From the NCBI RefSeq assembly GCF_002159455.1, contig NZ_NFIQ01000038.1, forward strand, positions 1 through 37,081: a stretch of DNA of 37,081 bases, written 5' to 3'. The DNA comes from Flavonifractor sp. An306. GTDB taxonomy: Bacteria; Bacillota; Clostridia; Oscillospirales; Oscillospiraceae. The notes beneath the pieces are model-generated. The model was not told the DNA's origin. It searched no databases and was given only the letters and a program-made list of their open reading frames with translations. Shown piece by piece: positions 1 through 7,805 of the stretch (positions are counted from its first letter, which is position 1; every line of letters starts with the position of its first letter). Made by a program: the position numbers and the translations under genes.

Positions 1-117
1 GCTGGGGGTGGCCGGAGCGGGCGTGGGGACGCCTGCGGTGGAAGCGGCTCCAGCGGCGCACCCCGTCAGCGTGACGGCCAGGATCAGCGCCAGGCCGGAG
101 AGGGGTTTAGACAACAT
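1..117 (-). CDS. Lipoprotein, N-terminal part only (runs off window)
   Basis: The leftward reading frame starts at ATG 117 and runs off the left edge, leaving 39 codons. A good AAGGAGG ribosome site lies at 124-130 on the same strand. The visible part is a bacterial lipoprotein signal: a short basic start, a hydrophobic stretch and a lipobox LTGC with the Cys at residue 20. It continues into an Ala/Pro/Thr-rich linker. The gene lies 21 bases downstream of a serine-hydrolase lipoprotein gene on the same strand, so the two probably share a transcript. A second surface hydrolase or a substrate-binding protein are both possible. Nothing visible identifies the mature domain. Confidence 0.75.
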   Translation of the reverse strand, partial: MLSKPLSGLALILAVTLTGCAAGAASTAGVPTPAPATPS

Positions 118-138
118 GAAATTCCTCCTTACAGGCAA

Positions 139-1395
139 TCAGCCGTACACCGCCTGGGCCACCTGGCCGCACACGGCGTAGACTCCGTAGCTGTCGGTGA
201 CGCCGCTGGCACCGGTGGTAAAGACCACCACGCCGTCTCCGGTGTCCGGGTCATAGGACAGCAGGCCGTAGAAGCCGTAGGCCGAGCCGGTGTGGTAGTA
301 CATGCGGTCCCGGCCGTACATATTTTCCCGGTAGCGCAGGGGGCGGCACTGGTAGAAGCCGTCGGGGGTCTGGCCCAGCGGCTGCTCCAGATAGGCCACC
401 GTCTCGGCCGAGAGATACTGCTGGCCCTGGTAGGTCCCGTCCTCCGCCAGCATGGCCACCAGCTGGGCCAGCTCTCCGGCGCTGCAGGTGAAGCCGCCGG
501 CGAAGAAGTTGCCCCGGTAGCCCGGCTGCTGGATGCAGACATAGCTCTTCTGGGTGGAGACGGTGCGGGACAGGCTGTTCCCGGGATAGTAGAGGGCGCA
601 CAGCAGGCCGGTGTCGTCCACGCTGCCCGCCTCAAAGGCGGCGTCGATGCCCATGGGGGTGAGCACGGCCTCCCCCAGCACGTCGTCCAGCACTTGATCC
701 GCCGCCCGCTCCAGGGTCATGCCCAGCACGGAAAAGCCGTAGTTGTTATAGGACCAGCTGGACAGCTCGCCCGGCTTGCCCCCGGTGTAGCCGCTCCCCG
801 CCAGCCGCTGCCGGGCGGCGGTCCCCTTCAGGGCGGACAGGCTGCCGCTGGCGTCGCTGAGGGTGGAGGTGTGGGTGAGGAGCATGTCCACCGTAATGGG
901 GGTATCGGGGTAGGAGGGATTGCGGGCCGTCACCCCCCAGTAGCCGGACAGGTCGGCGTAGGGGTCCAGCGTGCCGTCGTCTATCAGCACCCCGGCGCTG
1001 ATGCCCACCATCACCTTGGTGAGGGAGGCGCAGCGCATCTTGTGCCGGGTGGTCAGGGTGATCTGGTCCTCCACCGCCCAGCCGGAGGCCGCCTGGACCG
1101 CCACCTGGCCGTCCCGGATCACCGCCGCCTGGATGGCCGTGGCGCCGTAATCCGCCCTGGCCTGTTCCACCGCCTGCTGCAGCTGCTCCTGGGTGATGGG
1201 CGGCGTGGGCGTGGGGGTGGGATCGGGCTGGGCCGCCGGGGTCTGGGCGTGGCCGGCGGAATCACCGTCGGTTTTGTTTTCAAGCGCCACAGCTTGGAGC
1301 TCAGGCTGTAGGCCGGATACCTCTGCCGTGGACCCAGCCTGTCCGCAGGCGGTGAGGGACAGGGCCAGAAGCAGACAGAGTAAGACTTGTTTCAT
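139..1395 (-). CDS. Serine hydrolase lipoprotein, class C beta-lactamase / DD-peptidase fold
   Basis: This is a 418-residue secreted lipoprotein of the beta-lactamase (PF00144) superfamily. The lipobox LTAC places the lipidated Cys at residue 17. A Pro/Thr-rich tether (about 52-66) leads into the catalytic domain. The nucleophile motif SLTK is at 124-127, a YxN motif (YNN) at 216-218, and an HTG motif near the C-terminus stands in for KTG. These are the three signatures of penicillin-recognising serine enzymes. Members include D-alanyl-D-alanine carboxypeptidases, esterases and beta-lactamases; with HTG rather than KTG, an esterase or peptidase is as likely as a beta-lactamase. I chose ATG 1395 because AAAGGAGG lies just upstream and the signal peptide begins there. 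A longer frame to 1428 would add an unlikely charged extension. It probably acts outside the membrane on cell-wall material. Confidence 0.85.
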   Translation of the reverse strand: MKQVLLCLLLALSLTACGQAGSTAEVSGLQPELQAVALENKTDGDSAGHAQTPAAQPDPTPTPTPPITQEQLQQAVEQARADYGATAIQAAVIRDGQVAVQAASGWAVEDQITLTTRHKMRCASLTKVMVGISAGVLIDDGTLDPYADLSGYWGVTARNPSYPDTPITVDMLLTHTSTLSDASGSLSALKGTAARQRLAGSGYTGGKPGELSSWSYNNYGFSVLGMTLERAADQVLDDVLGEAVLTPMGIDAAFEAGSVDDTGLLCALYYPGNSLSRTVSTQKSYVCIQQPGYRGNFFAGGFTCSAGELAQLVAMLAEDGTYQGQQYLSAETVAYLEQPLGQTPDGFYQCRPLRYRENMYGRDRMYYHTGSAYGFYGLLSYDPDTGDGVVVFTTGASGVTDSYGVYAVCGQVAQAVYG

Positions 1396-1484
1396 CAAAA
1401 AGCCTCCTTTTCCCACATATTTTACCACAACCGCCCAGGAAATGCATTACAAAAGCTGAACAATTCCGGCAGCACAATCGGGAA

Positions 1485-1513
1485 TTGCCCTTTTGCCCAA
1501 AATCACATATAAT
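1485..1513 (+). promoter_or_regulatory. SigmaA-type promoter of the ymdB-yhaON operon
   Basis: TTGCCC at 1485-1490 and TATAAT at 1508-1513 are separated by exactly 17 bases. Transcription would start near 1520, about 20 bases before ATG 1542, leaving room only for the AAGGGAGG ribosome site. This is the only strong promoter I see before the rightward operon that runs to miaA. Confidence 0.75.
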
Positions 1514-1541
1514 AGACTTCGTTTAGAAAGGGAGGCAGACT

Positions 1542-2324
1542 ATGATCCTGAATATCTTGGCGGTAGGCGACGTGGTGGGGGACGGCGGCCTGGAATGCCT
1601 GGACCGCCACCTGCGGCAGCTGAAAAAGCTGAAAAACGTCCACTTCACCGTGGTCAACGGGGAGAACGCCTCCGGGGTGGGCATCCTGCCCCGGCAGGCC
1701 CGGGCCATTTTTGACGCCGGGGCCGACGTGGTCACCCTGGGCAACCACACCTGGAACCGCATCCAGATCGCCGATTTCCTGGAGGACGACCGCTACACCC
1801 TCCGCCCGGCCAACTACACCAACCGGGTGCCCGGCCGGGGCTGGGGGGTATATGAGGGCCCGGAGGGCCTGGGCATCGGGGTGATCAACCTCATCGGCCG
1901 GTGCGAAATGGACAGCAACTTTGAAAACCCCTTCACCACCGCCGACCGGATCTTGAAGCGGATGGAGGGGGCCGACATCGTGCTGGTGGACTTCCACGCC
2001 GAGGCCACCAGCGAGAAGGGGGCCATGGGGTACTACCTGGACGGCCGGGTACAGGCCCTCTGGGGCACCCACACCCACGTGCCCACCGCCGACGGGCAGA
2101 TCCTGCCCAAGGGCACCGGCTTTATCACCGACCTGGGCATGACCGGCCCCGCCCACAGCGTGCTGGGCATCCGGCCGGAGCAGGCCATCAACCGCTTCCT
2201 GGGGGGACTGCCCCGGCGGTTTGAGCCCGCCGAGGGCCCCTGTAAGCTGGAGAGCGTGGTGTTCTCCATTGACACCGATACCCGCCGCTGCGTGGAAGTG
2301 GAGCGGGTGGATATCCGGGACTGA
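1542..2324 (+). CDS. ymdB: YmdB-family metallophosphoesterase (2',3'-cyclic-nucleotide phosphodiesterase)
   Basis: This 260-residue protein is full length for the YmdB/TIGR00282 family. The metal-binding motifs are in order: GDVVG near residue 9, NGENA near 40, GNHTW near 67, then DFHAEATSEK and GTHTHVPTAD in the second half. The family forms a two-metal (usually iron) phosphodiesterase that hydrolyses 2',3'-cyclic nucleotides. In Bacillus subtilis YmdB affects biofilm and motility decisions through RNA metabolism. The ATG follows an AAGGGAGG site and a clear promoter at 1485-1513. It is the first gene of an operon with two DNA-repair-like genes 14 bases downstream. The protein is cytoplasmic, with no signal peptide. 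The family call is secure; the physiological role in this organism is inference. Confidence 0.93.
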   Translation: MILNILAVGDVVGDGGLECLDRHLRQLKKLKNVHFTVVNGENASGVGILPRQARAIFDAGADVVTLGNHTWNRIQIADFLEDDRYTLRPANYTNRVPGRGWGVYEGPEGLGIGVINLIGRCEMDSNFENPFTTADRILKRMEGADIVLVDFHAEATSEKGAMGYYLDGRVQALWGTHTHVPTADGQILPKGTGFITDLGMTGPAHSVLGIRPEQAINRFLGGLPRRFEPAEGPCKLESVVFSIDTDTRRCVEVERVDIRD

Positions 2325-2338
2325 AAGGAGGCGGAGCC

Positions 2339-3421
2339 ATGTTGAAACTCATCCACGGGGCAGACTTCCATCTGGACGCCCCATTTGCCGCCCTCTCCCC
2401 GGAGAAGGCCCGGCAGCGGCGGGCCGAGCAGCGGCAGCTGCTCTCCCGGCTGGCCGACCTGGCGGAGGAGGAGGGGGCGGACCTGGTGCTGCTGTCCGGC
2501 GACCTGCTGGACGGGGGAGAGACCTACCAGGAGACGGTGGAGGCCCTCTCCCATGCCCTGGGCCAGATCAAAGCGCCGGTGTTCATCGCCCCCGGCAACC
2601 ACGACCCCTACGGCCCCCGGTCGGCCTACGCCGGCACGGCGTGGCCGGACAACGTACATATTTTTACCTCCGTCCAGCCGGAGGGGGTGGAGCTGCCGGA
2701 GCTGGGCTGTGTGGTCCACGGGGCGGCCTTCACCACCCCCCAGGCCGACCGCTCCCCCCTCATGGGCTTCTCCGCCCCACGGGATGGCAGAATCCATCTG
2801 ATGACCCTCCACGGGGATGTGGCGGGCCAGGGGCGGTACGGCCCCATCCGGCCGGAGGACATCGCCGAAAGCGGCCTGACCTATCTGGCCCTGGGCCACA
2901 TTCACGCCTGTTCCGGCCTGCAGCGGGCGGGGGAGACCTGCTGGGCCTATCCCGGCTGCCCCGAGGGCCGGGGCTTTGACGAGACGGGGGAGAAGGGCGT
3001 GCTCTCCGTGACGGTGGAGGACGACCACACGGTGTCCGCCCGCTTTGTGCCCCTGGCCGGGCGGCGGTATGAGATCGTGGAGGCCGATGTCACCGGCAAA
3101 GACAGCGCCGAGGAGGCACTTCGGGCCGTGCTGCCCCCCTCTCCCTCCGGGGACTGCTGCCGGATCCTCCTCACCGGCCAGCGGAGCTTTGGGGCTCCGG
3201 ACCTTGCCGCCCTCACCGCCCTGGCCCAGCCCAGCTATTTCAGCGTCAGTGTCCGGGACAATACCCGGCCCCTCCGGGACCTGTGGCAGCGAGCGGGGGA
3301 GGACAGCCTCACCGGGCTGGTGCTCCGGGCCCTGAAGGGGGAAAAGGAGCTGGAGGACAGAGAACTGGCCGCCCGTTTTGCGCTGGCGGCCCTGGAACAC
3401 GGGGAGGACCCCTGCCCATGA
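2339..3421 (+). CDS. yhaO: YhaO-like DNA repair exonuclease (SbcD/Mre11-type metallophosphoesterase)
   Basis: This 360-residue calcineurin-like phosphoesterase belongs to the SbcD/Mre11 branch. Visible metal ligands are GADFHLD (Asp9 and His11), SGDLLD, GNHDPYG, LHGDVAG and GHIHA, all in the usual order. The C-terminal third is the small capping domain typical of YhaO. The start is ATG 2339 after an AAAGGAGG site. Its stop overlaps the start of the next gene (ATGA at 3418-3421), which encodes the matching SMC-like ATPase, so the products are probably made in fixed ratio and work as a complex. By analogy with SbcCD/Mre11-Rad50 this would process DNA ends or hairpins. Substrate and polarity cannot be told from sequence. 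Confidence 0.88.
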   Translation: MLKLIHGADFHLDAPFAALSPEKARQRRAEQRQLLSRLADLAEEEGADLVLLSGDLLDGGETYQETVEALSHALGQIKAPVFIAPGNHDPYGPRSAYAGTAWPDNVHIFTSVQPEGVELPELGCVVHGAAFTTPQADRSPLMGFSAPRDGRIHLMTLHGDVAGQGRYGPIRPEDIAESGLTYLALGHIHACSGLQRAGETCWAYPGCPEGRGFDETGEKGVLSVTVEDDHTVSARFVPLAGRRYEIVEADVTGKDSAEEALRAVLPPSPSGDCCRILLTGQRSFGAPDLAALTALAQPSYFSVSVRDNTRPLRDLWQRAGEDSLTGLVLRALKGEKELEDRELAARFALAALEHGEDPCP

Positions 3422-5631
3422 GAATTGTGAATATGCGCGCCACCTTTGGAGGCCTGGACCACCGGGAACTGGTCCTGAAGGACGGCCTGAATATCATCAC
3501 CGCTCCCAACGAGGGGGGCAAGTCCACCTGGTCCGCCTTTCTGCGGGCCATGTTCTACGGCATCAACACCAAGGAGCGGGACAAGCAGGGCTATATCGCC
3601 GAAAAGAACCGCTACCAGCCCTGGAGCGGGGCGGCCATGGAGGGCGCCATCGACCTGCTGTGGCGGGGGGAGGCCATCACCCTCCGCCGGGGCCCCAAGG
3701 GCAACAGCCCCTTCGGAGCCTTTGAGGCGGTGTATACCGGCACCGGCGAGCCGGTGCCCGGCCTCACCGCCGACACCGTGGGGGAGACCATTCTGGGGGC
3801 CCCCCGGGAGGTCTTTGAGCGCTCGGCCTTTGTGGGCCAGGGGGGAACCGCCATCGACGGCGCCCCCGCCCTGGAGGCCCGCATCGCCGCCCTGGCCTCC
3901 AGCGGGGAGGAGGACGTGTCTTACTCCCAGGTGGAGCGGGTGCTGCGGGACTGGCGCAACCGCCGCCAGCACAACAAGACCGGCGTGATCCCCCGGCTGG
4001 AGGGGGAGCTGGCGGAGGTGGAGGGTGTTCTGGCCCGGCAGGCCAAGGCCTTCCGCCTGTCCCAGGAGGCCAAGCGGGAGTTGGACAAGCTCCAGCGGGA
4101 GCACAAGCTGCTGCTGGCCGAGCGGCAGGCCCACCTGGCCCGGGCTATGGCCGCCCGCCGGAAACGGTGGGAGGAGGGGCAGGCCGCCCTGGCGGAGGCC
4201 CAGGCCCGGGTGGACCGGCTCCAGGCCGAGCGGGACCGCTTCGGCACCCTCCCTGACACCGATACCCTCCAGCGGGCCCAGGCCCAGGTGAACCAGCTCA
4301 ACGCCCTGCAGATCAGCCGCAAGCAGGCGGAGAGCCAGCTGGAGGAGGCCCGCCAGGGGGAGGCGGAGGCCCGGATGGCCGCTCAGGACCCCCTGTTCTC
4401 CGGCCTGACCCCGGAGCAGGCCTGGCAGCAGGCCAGCGATGACGCCGGGACCGCCGAGCGGAAGGGCCATACCGCCGGCCTGCTGGGAGGCGGCATCGCC
4501 GCCCTGGCGCTGGCCGCCGCAGCCCTGGCCCTGGGCTTTGCCGGGGTATTCCCCGCCCTCTGGCTGGGGGGCGCTGCCTGCGGCGTGCTGGGGGCGGCGG
4601 GAGTGGCCCTGCTGCTGGCCGCCGTCGTCGGCAAGCGGCGGATGGAGGACCTCCGGCAGGAGCTGCTGGAGCGCTATGAGGTCCAGAGCGCCGACGAGAT
4701 CCTCACCCGGGCCAGCGCCTACCGGGAGCGCTGGGGGGTGGCGGAGGAGGCCGCCCGCCGCCGGGAGGGGGCGGAGCAGGCCCTGAACAGCCTGGTCCAG
4801 CAGGACGAGCAGACCCGCGCCCAGCTGCTGGAGCTGGTCCACACCTTTGCCCCCAGCGTCACCAACGCCTTTGGGGTGTCGGCCGCCATTTCCAAGGCCC
4901 TCTATCTGGAGCAGCAGCTCTCCACCGCCCAGGCCCGGCTGGATGGGGCCCGGAATCTGGCGGACAGCCTGCCCCGGCCGGAGGACGGCCTGGAGGACAA
5001 CGGGGTGGAGCCCCGCTTCGACCCGGCGGATACCGCCGCCCGGCTGGAGGGGGCGGAGGGGGAGCTCTCCCGGCTACGGGGCGGTCTGGCCATGGCCCAG
5101 GGGGAGCTGAACTCCCTGGGAGACCGGGAGGAGCTGACCGCCCGGCGGGAGGCCATTCTGGAGGAGCTGGACCGGCGCAAGCGGGAGCACGCCGCCCTCA
5201 CCGCCGCGCTGGAGGCCCTGGAGAAGGCCCATTCCGGGCTCCAGGCCCGGTTCTCTCCCTCCCTGAACCGGCGGGCGGGTGAGCTGCTGGCCAAGCTCAC
5301 CGGCGGAAAATATGATAAGGTGTCCCTCACCCGGGAGTTCGAGGCCCTGGCGGAGGAGCACGACGGCCTGCTGCCCCGGCGGGCCCTCACCCTGTCCCGT
5401 GGTACGGCGGATCAGCTCTATCTGGCGGTGCGGCTGGCGGTGTGCCAGCTGGTGCTGCCGGGGGAGGAGCCCTGTCCCCTGGTGCTGGACGACGCTCTGG
5501 CCAATTTTGACGATGCGCGGATGGCCCTGGCTCTGGAGACCCTGGAGGAGCTGGGACAGGAGCGACAGATTTTGCTGTTCACTTGCCACGGCCGGGAGGC
5601 GGCCTGGCAGACAGGGAAACAGGCAAAATGA
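3418..5631 (+). CDS. yhaN: YhaN-like SMC/Rad50-type AAA ATPase with internal membrane hairpin
   Basis: This 737-residue ATPase pairs with YhaO. Walker A is APNEGGKST at residues 29-37. The ABC signature region LSRGTADQLYLAVRLAV and the Walker B CPLVLDDALANFDD lie near the C-terminus. Between them are long Glu/Arg/Gln-rich coiled coils, interrupted by two strongly hydrophobic Ala/Leu-rich segments (about residues 352-400). Those look like a membrane hairpin, as in other YhaN proteins, and replace the zinc hook of true Rad50. I start at ATG 3418, inside the yhaO stop, because this puts the conserved N-terminal strand (MRIVNM) at the start. An upstream frame opening at 3283 only overlaps yhaO. 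The hairpin suggests the complex sits at the inner membrane. Confidence 0.9.
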   Translation: MRIVNMRATFGGLDHRELVLKDGLNIITAPNEGGKSTWSAFLRAMFYGINTKERDKQGYIAEKNRYQPWSGAAMEGAIDLLWRGEAITLRRGPKGNSPFGAFEAVYTGTGEPVPGLTADTVGETILGAPREVFERSAFVGQGGTAIDGAPALEARIAALASSGEEDVSYSQVERVLRDWRNRRQHNKTGVIPRLEGELAEVEGVLARQAKAFRLSQEAKRELDKLQREHKLLLAERQAHLARAMAARRKRWEEGQAALAEAQARVDRLQAERDRFGTLPDTDTLQRAQAQVNQLNALQISRKQAESQLEEARQGEAEARMAAQDPLFSGLTPEQAWQQASDDAGTAERKGHTAGLLGGGIAALALAAAALALGFAGVFPALWLGGAACGVLGAAGVALLLAAVVGKRRMEDLRQELLERYEVQSADEILTRASAYRERWGVAEEAARRREGAEQALNSLVQQDEQTRAQLLELVHTFAPSVTNAFGVSAAISKALYLEQQLSTAQARLDGARNLADSLPRPEDGLEDNGVEPRFDPADTAARLEGAEGELSRLRGGLAMAQGELNSLGDREELTARREAILEELDRRKREHAALTAALEALEKAHSGLQARFSPSLNRRAGELLAKLTGGKYDKVSLTREFEALAEEHDGLLPRRALTLSRGTADQLYLAVRLAVCQLVLPGEEPCPLVLDDALANFDDARMALALETLEELGQERQILLFTCHGREAAWQTGKQAK

Positions 5632-6188
5632 GCGAAGACAGGCGGGAGCAATCCGCCGGCGGCTGGAGAAAAGAGCTGTACCTCTGGCTGGGTACGGCGG
5701 TGGCGATACTGACTGTTTTGACGCTGCTCTTTGTCTTTGTGGGGCGCATCATTGTGGTGGACAACATCTCCATGCTGCCCACCCTGGAGCGGGGTGACCT
5801 GCTGCTGCTCCAGAGCGTGGGCTACACGCCCAGGCAGGGGGATATTGTGGCGCTCACCAAGGAATTTGAGTATGCCGACGGCCCCATCGTCAAGCGGGTG
5901 ATCGCCACCGGCGGCCAGCATGTGGAAATCGACTATGCCGCCGGCACCGTGACGGTGGACGGCCGGATCCTGGACGAACACTACCTGGACGGGTGGATGG
6001 TAACGCCCCACTATGAAAATCTTGCCTCGGTGGATGTACCCCAGGGCTGCATCTTTGTCATGGGGGACAACCGCAACCAGTCCTCCGACAGCCGGAACGT
6101 GACTCTGGGTACGGTGGATGAGCGGTATGTGCTGGGCCGGGTGGTCTGGGTGCTGTTTCCCTTTCGGAATTTTGGACCGGCAGGGTGA
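5628..6188 (+). CDS. lepB: Signal peptidase I (first of two copies)
   Basis: This is a 186-residue type I signal peptidase of the Gram-positive SipS kind with one N-terminal membrane anchor (about 18-42). The catalytic Ser48 is in NISMLPTL and the general base Lys89 in IVKRVIATGG; the conserved GDNRNQSSDSR box follows. It would cut signal peptides from exported proteins on the outer face of the membrane. The usual SG-S-M context is altered to DNISM, but Ser and Met are kept. The start is ATG 5628, which overlaps the yhaN stop (ATGA). The next gene is a close paralogue, so this is a tandem duplication. The C-terminal half is nearly identical in wording between the copies; the N-terminal tails and the segment before GDNRN differ most. 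Confidence 0.93.
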   Translation: MSEDRREQSAGGWRKELYLWLGTAVAILTVLTLLFVFVGRIIVVDNISMLPTLERGDLLLLQSVGYTPRQGDIVALTKEFEYADGPIVKRVIATGGQHVEIDYAAGTVTVDGRILDEHYLDGWMVTPHYENLASVDVPQGCIFVMGDNRNQSSDSRNVTLGTVDERYVLGRVVWVLFPFRNFGPAG

Positions 6189-6200
6189 GACATCCTTCCC

Positions 6201-6229
6201 TTGCAATCGGGGATTTTGTGCATTATAAT
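6201..6229 (+). promoter_or_regulatory. Internal sigmaA promoter before the second signal peptidase
   Basis: TTGCAA at 6201-6206 and TATAAT at 6224-6229 have an exact 17-base spacer. The site lies just after the stop of the first signal peptidase. Transcription would start near 6236, so the second peptidase and miaA can be expressed apart from the upstream operon. It also rules out the apparent ATG at 6228, which overlaps the -10 box, as a start on this transcript. Confidence 0.7.
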
Positions 6230-6260
6230 GGGTCTATTCACGGTTACGGAGCTGATTAGA

Positions 6261-6860
6261 TTGAGACTTGATAAACATGAGCAGCCGGAGCAGAAGGAGG
6301 AGCTGTCCGGCGGCGACTCCCTGAAGCTGGACCTGTACTTCTGGCTCCAGGCGCTGGTGGCCGCTCTGGTGCTGCTGATTCTGGTCTTTACCTTTGTGGG
6401 ACGGATCATCGGCGTGTCGGGCAGTTCCATGGTCCCCACCCTCCACGAAGGGGACATGCTGCTGCTTCAGAGTATCGGATATACCCCCAGGCAGGGGGAC
6501 GTGGTGGTGCTGACCAAGGAGTTTGACGCCGCCGACGGCCCCATCGTCAAGCGGGTGATCGCCACCGGCGGCCAGCATGTGGTCATCGACTATGACGCCG
6601 GCACCGTCACGGTGGACGGGGTGGCGCTGGACGAGCCCTATATCAACGAGCCCATGGAGCGGCCCATGGGGGAGAGCATCTCCGACGTGGTGGTGCCTGA
6701 GGGCTCCATTTTCGTCATGGGAGACAACCGCAACCACTCCTCCGACAGCCGGGACGTGACCCTGGGCACGGTGGATGAGCGGTACGTGCTGGGCCGGGCG
6801 GTCTGGGTGCTGCTGCCCTTCCAGGATTTTGGGGCCATTGCCCACGGAGCGCAGGTATGA
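6261..6860 (+). CDS. lepB: Signal peptidase I (second copy)
   Basis: This type I signal peptidase is 199 residues from the TTG start chosen here. A charged cytoplasmic tail rich in Glu/Gln/Lys precedes one membrane span (about 27-50). Catalytic Ser56 sits in GSSMVPTL, which is closer to consensus than in the upstream copy, and Lys97 in IVKRVIATGG; GDNRNHSSDSR follows. I prefer TTG 6261 because GGAG lies at 6248-6251 and the internal promoter would start RNA near 6236. The in-frame ATG at 6228 overlaps that promoter's -10 box. The gene ends in an ATGA overlap with miaA. Two peptidases side by side may divide substrates or respond to different conditions; that is inference. Confidence 0.9.
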   Translation: MRLDKHEQPEQKEELSGGDSLKLDLYFWLQALVAALVLLILVFTFVGRIIGVSGSSMVPTLHEGDMLLLQSIGYTPRQGDVVVLTKEFDAADGPIVKRVIATGGQHVVIDYDAGTVTVDGVALDEPYINEPMERPMGESISDVVVPEGSIFVMGDNRNHSSDSRDVTLGTVDERYVLGRAVWVLLPFQDFGAIAHGAQV

Positions 6861-7762
6861 CGGGGGGCCTGCCCAAGCTGGTGGTGGTGCTGGGCACCAC
6901 CGCCTGCGGCAAGAGCGGCCTGGGGGTGGAGCTGGCCAAGCGGTTTGACGGCGAGGTGATCTCCGCCGACTCCCGGCAGGTGTACAAGGGCCTGGACCTG
7001 GGCACCGGCAAGGTGACGGAAGCGGAGATGGGGGGGATCCCCCACCATATGCTGGACGTGGTGGAGCCGGGGCAGCCTTATTCGGTGGCCGACTTCCAGC
7101 CGGCGGCCTACGCCGCCATTGACGATGTGCTCTCCCGGGGCAAGGTCCCCATTCTGGTGGGAGGTACCGGGCTGTATGTCCGTGCGGTCACCGAGGGCTT
7201 CCAGTTTTCCGACAGCAAGCCCGACCCCGCCCTGCGGCAAGAGCTGGAGGGCAAGAGTAACGCCGAGCTGTACGCCATCCTGCGGGAAAAGACCGGCGTC
7301 ACCCTCACCGGCGGGGAGGAAAACAACCGCCACCGGCTGATGCGGTCGGTGGAAAAGGCCCTGTCCGGCGGCTGGGAGGCCCCCAGGGCCTGCCCTCGGT
7401 ACGACTGCCTGCTGCTGGGAGTGAATTTCCCCCGGGAGACGGTGTGCGCGCGCATTGATCAGCGGCTCCAGGCCCGTATTGACGCCGGGATGATCGACGA
7501 GGTGGCGGGTCTTCGCGCCGCCGGGGTGAGCGACGAATTTCTGGACCGGCTGGGTCTGGAATACCGCTACATCCTCTGGTATCTCACCGGAAAGATCCCC
7601 ACCCTGGAGGGGCTGAAGGACGAGCTGGGCCGTGCCATCAAGCGCTTTGCCAAGCGGCAGGTGGTGTGGTTCAAAAAGGATAAGGACGTGCTCTGGCTGG
7701 ACATGGAGGGGGATTTTCTCTCCCAGGCCGGAGACGCGGTGGAAAAATTTCTTTCGGTATAA
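6857..7762 (+). CDS. miaA: tRNA dimethylallyltransferase
   Basis: This is a 301-residue MiaA, close to the usual 300-315. The P-loop GTTACGKS is at 13-20, with Thr and Cys in place of the more common Pro and Val. The ISADSRQVYKGLDLGTGK substrate segment follows (about 35-52), then the DVVEPGQPYSVADF and LVGGTGLY motifs. The enzyme transfers a dimethylallyl group to N6 of adenosine 37 in tRNAs that read codons starting with U, which supports decoding accuracy. The start ATG overlaps the stop of the second signal peptidase, so it is probably translationally coupled. It is the last gene of the operon; a strong terminator begins six bases after its stop. Confidence 0.95.
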   Translation: MTGGLPKLVVVLGTTACGKSGLGVELAKRFDGEVISADSRQVYKGLDLGTGKVTEAEMGGIPHHMLDVVEPGQPYSVADFQPAAYAAIDDVLSRGKVPILVGGTGLYVRAVTEGFQFSDSKPDPALRQELEGKSNAELYAILREKTGVTLTGGEENNRHRLMRSVEKALSGGWEAPRACPRYDCLLLGVNFPRETVCARIDQRLQARIDAGMIDEVAGLRAAGVSDEFLDRLGLEYRYILWYLTGKIPTLEGLKDELGRAIKRFAKRQVVWFKKDKDVLWLDMEGDFLSQAGDAVEKFLSV

Positions 7763-7768
7763 TAAAAG

Positions 7769-7805
7769 GGGAGGGGCGGCCGTATAGGCCGCCCCTCCCG
7801 TTCTT
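7769..7805. terminator. Bidirectional terminator between miaA and the anti-sigma-like gene
   Basis: A perfect 13-base-pair GC-rich hairpin has arms at 7769-7781 and 7787-7799 with a five-base loop. It is followed by TTCTTT on the plus strand and preceded by AATAAAAG, which reads as a U-rich tail on the minus strand. It sits between two convergent genes and can serve both. Confidence 0.9.

Noticed and set aside
139-1395. Reporting the serine hydrolase as an antibiotic-resistance beta-lactamase
   Set aside because: The SxxK and YxN motifs are shared by many esterases and peptidases, and HTG replaces KTG; resistance cannot be claimed.
3235-4842. A 535-codon minus-strand frame
   Set aside because: Antisense shadow of the YhaN-like gene with low-complexity Gly/Leu/Gln composition.
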